Assembly: GCF_013112225.1 (NCBI RefSeq)
Contig: NZ_JABFHI010000006.1
Span: forward strand, 97,749 to 161,748
DNA length: 64,000 nucleotides
Source of the DNA: Vreelandella azerica
GTDB lineage: Bacteria; Pseudomonadota; Gammaproteobacteria; Pseudomonadales; Halomonadaceae
Direction of reading: 5' to 3'
The position numbers and the translations under genes are program-made. The notes under the pieces were generated by a model. That model was not told where the DNA came from, did not search any database, and saw nothing but the letters and a program-made list of their open reading frames with translations. Below, one piece after another: positions 18,532-28,379 of the stretch (the first letter of the stretch is position 1; every line of letters begins with the position of its first letter).

Positions 18532-19454
18532 ATGGCAGAGGGTGGAAGTATTGTCGGGGCACTGGGCCCTTTGTTTCTTCTCATCTTGCTGGGTGCCTTG
18601 TTTGGCTACCGGCGCTGGCCAAGCGTTGACTTCTGGCCACAGCTGGAAAAGTTGATCTACTTCGTCCTGTTTCCTGCCATGCTGGTCAGCACCCTGGCCA
18701 CCGCCGATGTGGCCTCTGTACCGATTGGCCGCCTGGCTCTTACCCTGCGGCACCTTGAGCGTGTTGGCGCTTCTGCTGTGGGCCATGCGCGGTTGGTTAC
18801 ACTTGGATGCAGCGGCATTTACCTCGGTATTTCAAGGTGCCTTGCGCTTCAACACCTATGTGGGGGTGGCGGGGGCTGCGGCCCTACATGGCAGTGCCGG
18901 TGCGACCACAGCAGCGGTGGCAGTCGCCTTGATGGTGCCGGTGATCAACGTCATGTGCGTAGCCAGCTTTGTAGCGGCAGGCACGCTGGGCAAGGCCAGC
19001 ATGCGCAAGAGTATTGCTGCCCTGGCACAAAACCCTTTGATCCTGGCTTGTCTGGTAGGAATCGGGTTGAACCTTAGCGGTATCGGCCTGCCTGGCTGGA
19101 GCCAGGATACGGTGACGCTCTTGGGGCGCGCGGCCCTGCCCCTGGGCCTGGTGGCTGTCGGGGTGGCGCTGCGTCCAGCAGCATTGTTGCGCCTGGATAG
19201 AGGGGTAGTGGTCAGTACTAGCGTCAAGCTGTTGCTGCTACCGGCACTGGTGCTTGCTATGGCCTGGCTGCTTGGGCTAGATCACGTTACCCGTGATGTT
19301 GCCTTACTTTTCGCGGCACTGCCCACGGCCACGTCTGCTTATATTCTGGCGCGCCAGCTGGGGAGATGCTGAACTAATGGCAGCCATCATTACCGGGCAG
19401 ACGTTACTGGCAATGCTGACGTTGCCACTATGGCTTCAGCTGTTAATGGGTTAA
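18532..19454 (+). CDS. AEC-family (auxin efflux carrier-like) permease, two frameshifts
   Basis: Membrane transporter of the AEC family with about ten helices; bacterial members move organic acids such as malate. The N-terminal frame (GPLFLLILLGALFGYRRWP) is good to about 18735-18750, where the reading shifts into the frame carrying GTLSVLALLLWAMRG. The second frame then runs to the G-run 19370-19373, where two more Gs restore the C-terminus (DAELMAAIITGQTLLAMLTL) to TAA 19452-19454. The repaired protein is about 307 residues, normal for the family. The first break could not be assigned to one base. Confidence 0.75.
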
Positions 19455-19496
19455 AGGTGCTCTGCAAAAAGTAAATAAAAAAGATTCGTATTAATG

Positions 19497-19525
19497 TTGA
19501 CGCAGTAAATGAGAATGATTATATT
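19497..19525 (+). promoter_or_regulatory. Strong sigma-70 promoter upstream of a candidate sRNA
   Basis: TTGACG (19497-19502) and TATATT (19520-19525) are separated by 17 bases. The overlapping GAGAATGATTATATTATG is a partial match to a Fur-box (11-12 of 19 positions by eye). No protein-coding gene follows before the terminator at 19638. Confidence 0.7.
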
Positions 19526-19531
19526 ATGGCT

Positions 19532-19666
19532 GTCAGCGTTTGATGAGTCGCTGACACCATGACATCCACTAGGTAACGTACCATCACCTTATTACCTGTC
19601 GTGGTTTCTCCCTCTCATTGCTAGTCACGGTCTTTTTGCCGCTCCTATTGGGGCGGCTTTTTTTTT
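19532..19666 (+). ncRNA. Candidate small regulatory RNA of about 135 nt
   Basis: The unit has a well-spaced sigma-70 promoter, a 5' stem-loop with perfect arms GTCAGCG and CGCTGAC (within about 19531-19555), an unpaired pyrimidine-rich middle (GTGGTTTCTCCCTCTCATTG) and a textbook terminator at the 3' end. No open frame of note lies inside. This is the usual build of an Hfq-dependent trans-acting sRNA. I cannot match it to a named sRNA. It lies between convergent genes (AEC permease and trmB), so it is not just a leader. Confidence 0.6.
19638..19666 (+). terminator. Rho-independent terminator of the candidate sRNA
   Basis: GCCGCTCC (19638-19645) pairs with GGGGCGGC (19650-19657) around a TATT loop, followed by nine T residues (19658-19666). 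Confidence 0.9.
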
Positions 19667-19752
19667 ATACACTATTGACGCCTTTGAAAACGATAGCAGC
19701 GAGCTGCACAGGAGGGTGATTGATCAATCCTGATGCTGGCGTTTGAACTGAT

Positions 19753-20505
19753 TCAGCAGGTTTCATCTTCCCGGCGATAAATCAGATCCCAGACGCCGTG
19801 GCCGAGCTTTTCACCGCGGGCTTCAAACTTGGTGAGCGGGCGAAACGTTGGGCGCGGCACATAAGGCGCTGTCTCCTGGCTGGCGGTACTGGCATAGCCG
19901 GGCGCGGCCTGCATCACCTCGGCCATCCATTCGGCGTAGGCTTCCCAGTCGGTGGCCATATGAAAGGTGCCGCCGGGCTTCAGGCGGGTGCGAATCAGCT
20001 CAACAAAGGCAGGCTGCACAATCCGCCGTTTGTGGTGCTTTTTCTTTGGCCAGGGGTCGGGGAAGAACAGCTGCACCGTGGTCAGGCTGGCCTCGGGAAT
20101 ACACTGCTCCAGCACCGCCAGGGCATCTTCCCGATAAACGCACAGGTTGGTCAGCCCGCGTTTATCAGCTTCATCCAGCAGTTTGCCCACCCCGGGCGCG
20201 TGGACTTCTATGCCAATAAAATCGGTATCAGGATGGCGTTCGGCCTGCTCAATCAGTGAATTGCCCATGCCAAAGCCAATTTCAACCACTCTGGGAGCCT
20301 GGCGCCCGAAGAGGGCATCCAGATCTTGGCGTCCATCAGCAATCGTCAGCCCCAGGCGCGGCCAGACAACCTCGAGACCACGGGTCTGTGCCGGTGTCAT
20401 GCGGCCAGCGCGAATCACATAGCTTTTGATGCCACGACGATGCAGCGGCGCATCGGCATCTTCTGGGCCTGTCGTGGTATTAGTGGGGTGTTGGGAGTCA
20501 GTCAT
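19753..20505 (-). CDS. trmB: tRNA (guanine-N7-)-methyltransferase TrmB
   Basis: TrmB makes m7G46 in tRNA using SAM. The 250-residue protein has the SAM-binding [14 protein letters not shown] near residue 76, the [11 protein letters not shown] strand, [17 protein letters not shown] (the family signature) and the C-terminal [17 protein letters not shown]. The ATG at 20505 was chosen because the frame upstream has no family resemblance. It lies 23 bases downstream of thiG, so thiS-thiG-trmB may be one operon. Confidence 0.95.
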   Translation of the reverse strand: MTDSQHPTNTTTGPEDADAPLHRRGIKSYVIRAGRMTPAQTRGLEVVWPRLGLTIADGRQDLDALFGRQAPRVVEIGFGMGNSLIEQAERHPDTDFIGIEVHAPGVGKLLDEADKRGLTNLCVYREDALAVLEQCIPEASLTTVQLFFPDPWPKKKHHKRRIVQPAFVELIRTRLKPGGTFHMATDWEAYAEWMAEVMQAAPGYASTASQETAPYVPRPTFRPLTKFEARGEKLGHGVWDLIYRREDETC

Positions 20506-20527
20506 CAGTGTCTCTTGAGTCAAGCGT

Positions 20528-21321
20528 TCAGCTATTGATACGCCCAGCAAAGGGGGAAGAAGGGTCGGCGTTTTGGCGACGTGGCATACGCCCTGCCAAA
20601 AAGGCATCGCGGCCTGCTTCAACGGCCAGCTTCATGGCCCGGGCCATGCGTAAAGGGTCACGGGCATGGGCAATGGCGGTATTCAGCAGCACGCCATCGC
20701 AGCCAAGCTCCATGGCCATGGCCGCATCCGACGCCGTGCCGATACCGGCATCCACCAGGACGGGAACGCTGCTTTGCTCGACAATCAGGCGCACGTTATG
20801 GGGGTTCTGGATGCCATGGCCTGAGCCAATCAGCGAGCCCAGCGGCATGATGGCGCAGCAGCCCATGGCTTCCAGCTCGCGTGCCACAATAGGATCATCG
20901 CTGGTGTACACCATGACATCAAAACCATCGGCCAACAGTGTCTCTGCGGCTTTCAGTGTCTCAACCACATTGGGGTAGAGCGTATGATCGTCACCCAGCA
21001 CCTCAAGTTTGACCAGGTTATGGCCATCCAGCAGTTCGCGCGCCAGGCGGCAGGTGCGCACGGCATCCTTGGCGGTATAGCAGCCGGCGGTGTTGGGCAA
21101 CAGGGTGTAGCGCTGGGGTGACACGGCATCCAGCAGGTTGGGCGCCTCTGCATCCTGCCCCAGGTTGGTGCGGCGCACGGCAAAGGTCACCACGTCCGCG
21201 CCGCTTTCGGCAATGGCGGCGCCGGTTTCATCAAAATCCTTGTATTTGCCGGTGCCCACCAGCAGGCGGGAGCTGAATTCGCGCCCGGCAACGGTCAAGG
21301 GGTGTCAGTCAATGGCGTCAT
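20528..21321 (-). CDS. thiG: Thiazole synthase ThiG, N-terminal frameshift
   Basis: ThiG forms the thiazole ring of thiamine from deoxyxylulose phosphate, dehydroglycine and ThiS thiocarboxylate. Motifs seen are [13 protein letters not shown], the TFAVRR segment, [20 protein letters not shown], and [22 protein letters not shown]. The intact frame begins only at a TTG (21298). One more C (plus-strand G-run 21299-21302) links it to an ATG at 21321 preceded by AAGGAA, giving the usual start MT-PLTD-like leader. The repaired length is about 264 residues. It is transcribed with thiS. Confidence 0.93.
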
Positions 21322-21360
21322 AGCGGTTCCTTGTGAAAGCAAAAACGTAAGGCGGATGTG

Positions 21361-21570
21361 CTAGCCGCCGCCGATGGCGTGAACAACCTCTACCTGATCG
21401 CCCTCGGCCAATGGCGTCTGGGCATGCTGGCTTTTAGGGACAATTTCTTCGTTGATTTCGACGGCAATGCGTCGCCCCGTCAGGCCAAGCTGTTCAATCA
21501 ATTGGACGAGGTGCGTGCCTGCTTCCAGAGGATGAGGGTCGCCATTCAGGCGGATATGGATCATTGTCAT
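21361..21570 (-). CDS. thiS: Sulfur carrier protein ThiS
   Basis: A 69-residue ubiquitin-like protein ending in the essential Gly-Gly (HAIGGG), which is adenylated and thiocarboxylated to donate sulfur for thiazole synthesis. The start is MTMIHIRLNG at 21570; the second ATG two codons on is an alternative. It lies 39 bases upstream of thiG on the same strand. No TPP riboswitch was recognised in the 140 bases upstream. Confidence 0.92.
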   Translation of the reverse strand: MTMIHIRLNGDPHPLEAGTHLVQLIEQLGLTGRRIAVEINEEIVPKSQHAQTPLAEGDQVEVVHAIGGG

Positions 21571-21709
21571 GGAGAGCCTGCTTGCCAGCTAGTGAGTATC
21601 AAGGGAAAGCCTAAGAGGGCTCATTGTAACGGTTTAGCCGATGTCAGGCAGCCTTAAAAGCGGGTATAAAACCGCCAACCCCTCACATCAGAAAACAGGA
21701 GAACGCAGT

Positions 21710-22087
21710 ATGCAGCCAATTAATCGCTGGGCCTGGTGCGGTGTGGCGCTTTCTGGTGCGCTGATGGTCGCACTCGGCGCCTACGCCGCCCACGGCCTGA
21801 GTGCCAGGGTCAGCGCTGAGCTGGTCAGCGCCGTGGAAACCGGGGTACGCTACCAGGCCTGGCACACCCTGGCTATCATGGTTGTGCTGGTATGGCGCCA
21901 TGTGCAGCCGATGGCCGGCCAGCGTTGGGTGATGGCGCTGTGGGCGCTGGGCATGCTGTGCTTCTCCGGCTCGCTGTACCTGATGGCACTGGCAGGGTTG
22001 AGCCTTGGCATCGTCACGCCGATAGGCGGTGTGCTCCTGATCAGCGGTTGGCTGACGCTGGGCGTGGTGGCGCTTACGCGAGGCTGA
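21710..22087 (+). CDS. DUF423 (YgdD-like) membrane protein
   Basis: A 125-residue inner-membrane protein with four hydrophobic segments. The LGAYAAHGL motif after the first helix and the YQAWHTLAIM helix are typical of the DUF423 family, whose function is unknown. AGGAG precedes the ATG at 21710 by about 8 bases. The 3' end overlaps the convergent hydrolase gene by 14 bases. Confidence 0.85.
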   Translation: MQPINRWAWCGVALSGALMVALGAYAAHGLSARVSAELVSAVETGVRYQAWHTLAIMVVLVWRHVQPMAGQRWVMALWALGMLCFSGSLYLMALAGLSLGIVTPIGGVLLISGWLTLGVVALTRG

Positions 22088-23070
22088 CGATCCGCGTCAC
22101 CAGCGTGCGTAAATCATCGAAAAAGCCGCCGCTGCGGGCGGGTCGTGTCGGGTCTGAGGTGATGGCGATGGAGAGCTGCTTGTCGGGAACCACTACCAGC
22201 ATCTGGCCGCCATAGCCGCGGGCGTAGGCGGCCTGCTGGCCAGCAAGCGGGTGAGAAACCACCCGTAACCGTATTGATCACCTGAAAAACGTGAGCGACC
22301 CCGAGGCTGCCAGGAAGTCTCAATCCAGGTCTTGCTGACAATTTGGCGCCCCTCGACGCGGCCATGATCCAGCACCATATCACCGATATTGGCTAACCCC
22401 AGCGGGCTGAGAGCCATTTCATTGCCGCCCATGTAGTAGCCCTGAGGGTCGGCCACCCAAGGTGGAATGGAAATATCCAGCGGGCTGCCAAGCCAGTCGT
22501 TGGCCAGCTGGTGCAGGCTTTTGTCGCTGGCTCGGGTGAGGATAGCGCCTAACAGGTGCCAGCTGCCGGTAGAGTAAATGAAACGTCCGCCGGGCTCATC
22601 CACCAGCGGCCGGGTCAGCGCATAGTCAATCCAGTCTGAACTGGCTATCCAGGCGCCATAATTAGCGCCCGAGGTGCTTTCAAGGCCGGTCTGCATGCTG
22701 AGCAGATGGCCGATGGTCAGGGTGTCGCGGGCATCCCCGACCAGGGGCGGTCGAGCAGCGGCATGATCCGCTGGTCGGGGCTTTGCAGAACCCCTTTGTC
22801 GATGGCGATACCGATCAGTAGCGCAAGTAGCGTCTTGGAAACCGATTTGATATTGGCTGGCTGCGTCACGGCTGGGCCGCGAAACGCCTCAGCCAACACG
22901 GGCTCTCCCTGGCGGCGAATCACCAGGGCATGAAGCTGTTCCAGGCGCCGGGCCTGATCAGCGACCTTGCCCAGGGTGTTATCCTGCGCCCACCCTTGAT
23001 TATTCAGCCAGGGCAAGGCCAGCAGGGCGGCACCGCCCCCTAGAAGTTGTCGTCGCGTCAGCTTGGCCAT
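22074..23070 (-). CDS. Beta-lactamase-fold serine hydrolase, two frameshifts
   Basis: An exported class C beta-lactamase-like hydrolase (esterase or peptidase type). The N-terminus MAKLTRRQLLGGGAALL is a twin-arginine-like signal. SVSK supplies the catalytic Ser and Lys, YSTGSWHLLG is the second motif (Tyr-Ser-Thr in place of Tyr-x-Asn), and a GYGG strand lies near the end. The frame breaks at the C-run 22735-22738 and near 22246-22252. One base added at each gives about 331 residues ending at 22074. It is unlikely to be a resistance enzyme; members of this family act on varied esters. Confidence 0.75.
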
Positions 23071-23101
23071 GTCGTCACTCCCGGTTGGATGCTGTGGTCA
23101 G

Positions 23102-23536
23102 TCAGACAGCTTGTTCCCGTGAAGGTTTGTCTGGCAGCGCATAGCTCGCTGTAATGTGGGCGACGGGCCGAGTGTCATCGCTGACCGAGAAAATCTGCAC
23201 TTCACCGACGGCCAGGCGGCGGCCAAGCTTGATCAGACGGGCGTGGGCCACAATGTCATGTTCGCCGGAGGCTGCGCGCAGGAAGTGGCAGTTCAAATCA
23301 CTGGTCACTGCCATGGGCTCAGGGCCGATCTGGGCGAGGATGGCTACGTAGAGCGCCACATCGGCAAACCCCATCATGGTCGGCCCGGATACCCGTGGGC
23401 CAGGGCGCAGATGCTGATCATCAATGGCCAGGCGCAGGGTCGCGCACATGTCACCGACGCTTTCAGTGCGCCCCATGCGCTGTGGAAACACCTCATCCAG
23501 AAACGCTTCTATCTGCTCGGCAGTCATCACGGTCAT
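23102..23536 (-). CDS. PaaI-type hotdog thioesterase family protein
   Basis: A 144-residue hotdog-fold protein. The helix-strand pattern RPGPRVSGPTMMGFADVALYVAIL and LNCHFLRAASGEHDIVAHARLIKLGRRLAVGEVQI is typical of acyl-CoA thioesterases of the PaaI/YdiI class. The ATG at 23536 follows AAGGAA by 7 bases. It is 31 bases downstream of... the hydrolase start on the same strand and lies between it and glcB. The acyl substrate is unknown. Confidence 0.78.
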   Translation of the reverse strand: MTVMTAEQIEAFLDEVFPQRMGRTESVGDMCATLRLAIDDQHLRPGPRVSGPTMMGFADVALYVAILAQIGPEPMAVTSDLNCHFLRAASGEHDIVAHARLIKLGRRLAVGEVQIFSVSDDTRPVAHITASYALPDKPSREQAV

Positions 23537-23620
23537 TATTGTTTTCCTTGGGTGATCAATCATCATGGGAAGGTGTTGAATCTTTAAAAGCAGTTAACGT
23601 CAACGTCATCCAAGCATAAA

Positions 23621-23655
23621 TAAAAACGCCCCAAGGTGCGAGCCTGGGGCGTTGA
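23621..23655 (-). terminator. Terminator of glcB
   Basis: On the minus strand a 9-base stem (AACGCCCCA with TGGGGCGTT, plus-strand 23625-23633 and 23645-23653) is followed by TTTTTATTT. It lies about 35 bases after the malate synthase stop codon. Confidence 0.85.
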
Positions 23656-23687
23656 GATCAGTGGCGTTTTGGCCAGGCTGTCAGGGC

Positions 23688-25861
23688 TTACTTGGCTTTG
23701 TGTACCTGGCGCCATTCATGCAGCAACGGCTCCGTGTAGCCAGACGGCTGGACCAGACCCTTGAAGATCAGGTCTGAGGCGGCCTTGAATGCGGTGGATT
23801 CCGCAAAGTCAGCGCTCATGGCGGTGTAGGTCGGGTCACCGGCATTCTGCTCATCCACCACCTTGGCCATGCGCTTCAGGGTTTCTTCAACCCGCGGCCC
23901 ATCGACAATACCATGGTGCAGCCAGTTGGCGATGTGCTGGCTGGAAATACGCAGAGTCGCGCGGTCTTCCATCAGGCCAACGTTGTGGATATCCGGCACT
24001 TTTGAGCAGCCAACGCCATGTTCTACCCAGCGCACTACATAGCCCAGGATACCCTGGCAGTTGTTGTCCAGTTCCTGCTGGATTTCCTCGTCTGACCAGT
24101 TGGGGTTTTCGGCCACCGGTACGGTCAGCAGGTCGTCCAGGTAATCCGGCTCGCCCTGGGCTTCCAGCTCGCGCTGGATATCAGTGACGTTAACCTGATG
24201 ATAATGCAGGGCATGCAGGGTGGCCGCTGTGGGGGAGGGAACCCAGGCGGTGTTGGCACCGGCCTTGGGGTGGCCGATTTTCTGCTCCAGCATGTTGTGC
24301 ATCAGATCCGGCATGGCCCACATGCCCTTGCCGATCTGGGCGCGGCCACGTAGGCCGCAGGCCAAGCCGACCTGAACGTTGTTCTTCTCGTAGGCCTGAA
24401 TCCAGGCGGCACCTTTCATATCACCCTTGCGCACCATGGGGCCAGCCTGCATGGCGGTGTGCATTTCGTCACCGGTACGATCGAGGAAGCCGGTGTTGAT
24501 AAACACCACCCGAGACGCCGCCTGTGCAATACAGGCTTTCAGGTTAACCGTGGTACGCCGCTCTTCATCCATGATACCCATCTTGAGGGTGTCACGGCTC
24601 ATGCCGAGGATGTCTTCTACGCGGCCAAACAGTTCATTGGCAAAGGCCACTTCTTCCGGGCCGTGCATCTTGGGCTTGACGATGTAGACCGAGCCGCTGC
24701 GCGAGTTGCGCGGCTGGTCAGCGCCTTTTTCAGGTCATGCAGGGCCAGCAGCGAGGTCATTACTGCATCCAGAATACCTTCCGGCAGCTCATTGCCGTCG
24801 GCATCCAGAATCGCCGGTGTGGTCATCAAATGGCCCACGTTACGCACAAACATCAGCGAACGGCCGGGCAGCGTGACGGTGTTGCCATCGGTGGTCTGCC
24901 AGCTGCGGTCGGCATGCAGATCGCGGGTAAAGGTCTTGCCACCTTTCTCGATCTTTTCCTGCAGGTCACCCTTCATCAGGCCAAGCCAGTTGGTGTAAAC
25001 ACCGACCTTGTCTTCAGAATCCACGGCGGCGACCGAGTCTTCGCAATCCATGATGGTGGTCAGGGCAGCTTCAACCACGACATCCTTGACATGGGCGGGG
25101 TCGGTCTTGCCGATGGGGTGCTCAGCGTCGATCTGGATTTCTACATGCAGGCCGTTGTTGGCCAGCAGGATGGCATCAGGCTTGGCAGCATCGCCGGTGA
25201 AGCCGATCAGCTTGCCTGCATCCTTGAGGCCGGTTTCGCGACCGCCTTCAAGGGTGACCACCAGATGCTCATCACGGATGGCATACTTGACGGCATCGCG
25301 GTGTGAACCGGTGGCCAGGGGAGCGGCACGGTCAAGCACGCCGCGCGCGTAGGCAATTACCTTGGCGCCACGCTTGGGATTGAAGCTGGTGCCTTTTTCG
25401 GCGCCATCGTCTTCAGAAATGACGTCGGTGCCGTAAAGAGCATCATAAAGGCTGCCCCAGCGAGCGTTGGCGGCATTCAGGGCATAGCGGGCGTTGCTGA
25501 CCGGCACGACCAGCTGCGGGCCTGCCTGAACGGCAATTTCACAGTCAACATTGGCGGTCGTGGTTTTGACATTGGCTGGCGCCTGGGCCAGGTAACCGAT
25601 TTTCTTCAGGAAGCTGCGGTAAGCGGGCATATCGCTCACCGGGCCTGGGTTTTCACGGTGCCAGGCATCGAGTTTTTCCTGAAGTGCATCGCGCTTTTCG
25701 AGCAATGCACGGTTTTTGGGGGTCAGATCATGGAAGAGGGCATCCACGCCTGCCCAGAAGGCATCGGCATCGACGCCCGTGCCCGGCAGGGCCTGCTCAT
25801 TGATGAAACGGTCCAGGTCAGCGGCCACCTGTAAACGGTGATGCGTGATACGCTCGCTCAT
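23688..25861 (-). CDS. glcB: Malate synthase G, frameshifted
   Basis: GlcB condenses glyoxylate with acetyl-CoA to malate. The repaired protein is 724 residues, the normal G-isoform length. The N-terminal part includes the isoform-specific domain and [19 protein letters not shown]. The catalytic half includes [45 protein letters not shown] and [12 protein letters not shown]. The frame breaks at the T-run 24726-24730 (plus strand), after LLALHDLKK; one added base restores it. AGGAGAA precedes the ATG at 25861. Confidence 0.93.
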
Positions 25862-26076
25862 GGAAATTCTCCTGTCTGTCAGGTAAGCGCGGCGAGCAGA
25901 AAGCAAACGCTGGCCACGCAGGTCAATAGGATTTTGAGTAACATACTACAATTTTGGAAAATAATTCCATAAATGCGCTGTCGTGTAAACAGCATAGCCG
26001 TTAAAGCCCTGTCATGCTCGACCAAAAGATTATATTTTCATGTTAGACCCGCAGCGGCTCGGCAAGGAGAGTGAGC

Positions 26077-27051
26077 ATGCACTTAGAGGATTTTCAACAT
26101 CTTGCAGGGATTTTCTCCGGCTCACCGGATGAAGCCTCGCTCAAGCCCTTGCATCCGGGCAGTGCCTTGGCCCAGGCGCTTGAGGACTACTTCGCCCACT
26201 ACGGGCTGGAAACCTTGCTGGCCGATACCAGCCTGGTTCACGCCGGTTTTATCGATGCTGGGCACTTTTCTCTCTGGTGCCAGGTGTGGAGCCCGCCCGA
26301 ACCTTCGGGTACGGCCTTTGTGGTTCACGGTTATTTTGACCATCTAGGGCTTTATCGCCATCTGCTTGAACGCCTGCTGGCAAAAAACTGGCGAGTAGTG
26401 CTGTGGGATCTGCCGGGTCATGGGCTTTCCAGCGGCCCCAGGGCAGCGATTGATGACTTCAAGGAGTATCAGTATTGTCTGAGCGCCTTACAAGCTCGGC
26501 TGCAGGCAGAATCCTTGGCGCCAGTGCCCTGGCTAGGTATCGGCCAAAGCACAGGTGCGGCGATTCTGGCCACCGATGCGCTCACCCACGGCAACTCGTC
26601 GCCTTGGGCTGGCCTGGTGCTGTTGGCGCCGTTGGTAAGGCCCTGGGGATGGACGCAGTCCAGCTGGGTGCATCGTGTGGTCAGCCCCTTTATCAAGGAG
26701 ATCCCGCGTAAATATCGTGCCAACTCAACCGATGAGGCCTTTGCGCTTTTCCTGCGTGAACAAGACCCGCTGCAACCTGACAAGATCAACGTTGGCTGGG
26801 TCAGCGCCATGCGCCGCTGGATGCCACAGCTGTTGGCCTATCCGCCGGTCTCGGTGCCTACGCTGATTCTGCAGGGCGAACAGGATCTCACGGTCGACTG
26901 GGAGTGGAATTTGACGGTACTGGCGGAAAAATTTCCCCAGGCGGAGATTCATCGCCACCCGGAGGCGCGCCACCATTTGGTCAATGAGGCAGAGCCGATT
27001 CGCCATGAACTGTTTGAGCGGCTGGATCGCTTTATCGATCAGTTAAGCTGA
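26077..27051 (+). CDS. Alpha/beta hydrolase, lysophospholipase-like
   Basis: A cytosolic alpha/beta hydrolase of 324 residues resembling PldB-type lysophospholipases and monoglyceride lipases. The oxyanion region is VVHGYFDHLGLYRHL, the DLPGHGLSSGPR motif follows, the nucleophile sits in GIGQSTGAAI, the acid is in LQGEQDLTVD and the His in ARHHLVNE. AAGGAG is 7 bases before the ATG at 26077; an in-frame GTG at 26071 is less likely. It is divergent from glcB across a 215-base gap with no recognised operator. Confidence 0.8.
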   Translation: MHLEDFQHLAGIFSGSPDEASLKPLHPGSALAQALEDYFAHYGLETLLADTSLVHAGFIDAGHFSLWCQVWSPPEPSGTAFVVHGYFDHLGLYRHLLERLLAKNWRVVLWDLPGHGLSSGPRAAIDDFKEYQYCLSALQARLQAESLAPVPWLGIGQSTGAAILATDALTHGNSSPWAGLVLLAPLVRPWGWTQSSWVHRVVSPFIKEIPRKYRANSTDEAFALFLREQDPLQPDKINVGWVSAMRRWMPQLLAYPPVSVPTLILQGEQDLTVDWEWNLTVLAEKFPQAEIHRHPEARHHLVNEAEPIRHELFERLDRFIDQLS

Positions 27052-27150
27052 AAGGATGTTAACAGAAGTTATATTTGCTACCTTGGGTATCGTTTCCATG
27101 TATAACTTTTTTACTTTCCTCTGAACGCTGAACATCAAAAGGAGATGCAC

Positions 27151-27720
27151 ATGGCTAAAAAAATACTGGTATTTGCAGGCAGCGCACGCACAGGTTCGCT
27201 TAACAAGTGCTTTGCTCAACTGGCGGCCAAGCGCATTGAGGCATTGGGCGGTGAAGCAACCTTTATCGATCTGAAGGATTACCCTTGCCCTTTGTTTGAT
27301 GAAGATATTGAAGCGCAGGGTATGCCGGAAAACGTGGTCAAACTGCGTGAGATGCTGGCTGAACACGATGGTTTGGTCATTTCTTCCCCTGAGTACAATG
27401 GCTTTATCACGCCACTGCTGAAAAACACTCTGGATTGGCTGTCGCGCCCTGATGACAACACGCCGGGGCTTGCCCTGTTTGCTGGCAAACCAGCCGGTCT
27501 GCTGGGTGCCTCACCGGGTGGCCTGGGCGGCATTCGCGCCATGGCCGGTGTTCAGCAACTGATGCATAACCTCAATTTGGTAGTTATTCCACCAGCCATG
27601 ACGCTGCCCGGCGCAGGCAATGCCTTCGACGATAACGGCGCGTTCAAGGAGTCGGCACAGGCCGAACAGCTTGATGCCCTTTGCCAGCGGGTGATCGAGG
27701 CGGTCAACGCGCTGCGCTAA
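27151..27720 (+). CDS. NAD(P)H-dependent FMN reductase (ChrR-like)
   Basis: A 189-residue flavodoxin-fold oxidoreductase. The flavin phosphate loop is FAGSARTGSLNK near residue 9; the SSPEYNGFITPLLKNTLDWLSR motif and the ASPGGLGGIRA loop mark NADPH-dependent FMN or quinone reductases such as ChrR. AAGGAG precedes the ATG at 27151 by 6 bases. Probable role: two-electron reduction of quinones or metals, protecting against oxidative stress. Confidence 0.87.
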   Translation: MAKKILVFAGSARTGSLNKCFAQLAAKRIEALGGEATFIDLKDYPCPLFDEDIEAQGMPENVVKLREMLAEHDGLVISSPEYNGFITPLLKNTLDWLSRPDDNTPGLALFAGKPAGLLGASPGGLGGIRAMAGVQQLMHNLNLVVIPPAMTLPGAGNAFDDNGAFKESAQAEQLDALCQRVIEAVNALR

Positions 27721-27731
27721 ACCTTTACCCT

Positions 27732-27812
27732 CCCCTTCAATAACCTATCGACAACAAACCATCCAGCTAGCGGTCGCCAATGGCTTCAGTCAAGTGTAGC
27801 TGGGTGGGTTTA
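27732..27812 (-). pseudogene. Decayed duplicate of the yifB 3' end
   Basis: On the minus strand this stretch reads like the last codons of yifB: PKPTQLHLTEAIGDR then a stop then LD, against PKPTQPHLIEAIGYRQLD in the true 3' end at 28418-28490. At DNA level long blocks match (GGGTGGGTTT, ATGGCTTC, TAACCTATC against CAACCTATC), with scattered transitions and an insertion of about 12 bases. The copy begins exactly at the higA stop codon, so higBA is bracketed by two yifB 3' ends. Confidence 0.75.
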
Positions 27813-28070
27813 GGCCACTAGATGGCGACGAGCTTCTTCCAGATCGTAGGCATTTTGCAAGCGTAGCCAATAGCCTTCGCTAGTGCCAAGAACACGCGCC
27901 AAGCGTAAATCAGTGTCAGCGGTAATCGCGCGACGACCCAGTGTGACCTCACCGATACGCGTGGCGGGCACGCCCATTTTGCTGGCTAATGCATTTTTAC
28001 TCAGCCCCATGGGCTGCATAAAATCTTCATATAAAATTTCGCCAGGATGGATGTTAGGCAGTTTGGCCAT
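27810..28070 (-). CDS. higA: HigA-family antitoxin (XRE-type)
   Basis: An 86-residue helix-turn-helix protein of the HigA/VapI addiction-module family. It starts with MAKLPNIHPGEILYEDFMQPMG and has the LSKNALASKMGVPATRIGEVTLGRR DNA-binding region, then TDLRLARVLGTSEGYWLRLQ. HigA binds HigB and represses the operon. It lies 14 bases downstream of higB, the toxin-first order typical of hig loci. Its stop codon coincides with the edge of a decayed yifB 3' end. Confidence 0.93.
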   Translation of the reverse strand: MAKLPNIHPGEILYEDFMQPMGLSKNALASKMGVPATRIGEVTLGRRAITADTDLRLARVLGTSEGYWLRLQNAYDLEEARRHLVA

Positions 28071-28084
28071 GGTCGGTCTCCTGT

Positions 28085-28348
28085 TCAGTGATAATCAATA
28101 ATTTCGACATCATAAGCATCGCCGTTACTGAAACAAAAGCACAAACGCCATTGGTCATTGATGCGGATGCTATATTGACCTTCGCGATCGCCAGACAATG
28201 ACTCCAAGCGATTGCCGGGCGGAATACGCAGATCATCAAGCTGGCGTAATTTTTTCAGCGCATTGCGTTGCATAGTATGTGGCAGCTTGCGCGATACATT
28301 CCCTTCAGCGATCAATGCTGTTTGACGATCCTTGAAGCTTTTAATCAT
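28085..28348 (-). CDS. higB: HigB-family toxin (RelE superfamily)
   Basis: An 87-residue ribosome-dependent mRNA interferase-like protein. It has MIKSFKD at the start, LRIPPGNRLESLSGDREGQYSIRINDQWRLCF in the centre and the C-terminal GDAYDVEIIDYH. The segment between KKLRQL and DDLRIPPG is about 8 residues shorter than I would expect for this family (usual form LDAA...LDDLRIPPG). This could be a natural variant or an in-frame deletion. Confidence 0.9.
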   Translation of the reverse strand: MIKSFKDRQTALIAEGNVSRKLPHTMQRNALKKLRQLDDLRIPPGNRLESLSGDREGQYSIRINDQWRLCFCFSNGDAYDVEIIDYH

Positions 28349-28379
28349 GCCTTTTCCCTGATGGCATCACTTTGATAAG

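Noticed and set aside
22074..23070. Acquired antibiotic-resistance beta-lactamase
   Set aside because: The active-site motifs and length fit chromosomal class C-fold esterases; there is no mobile context or resistance-enzyme signature.
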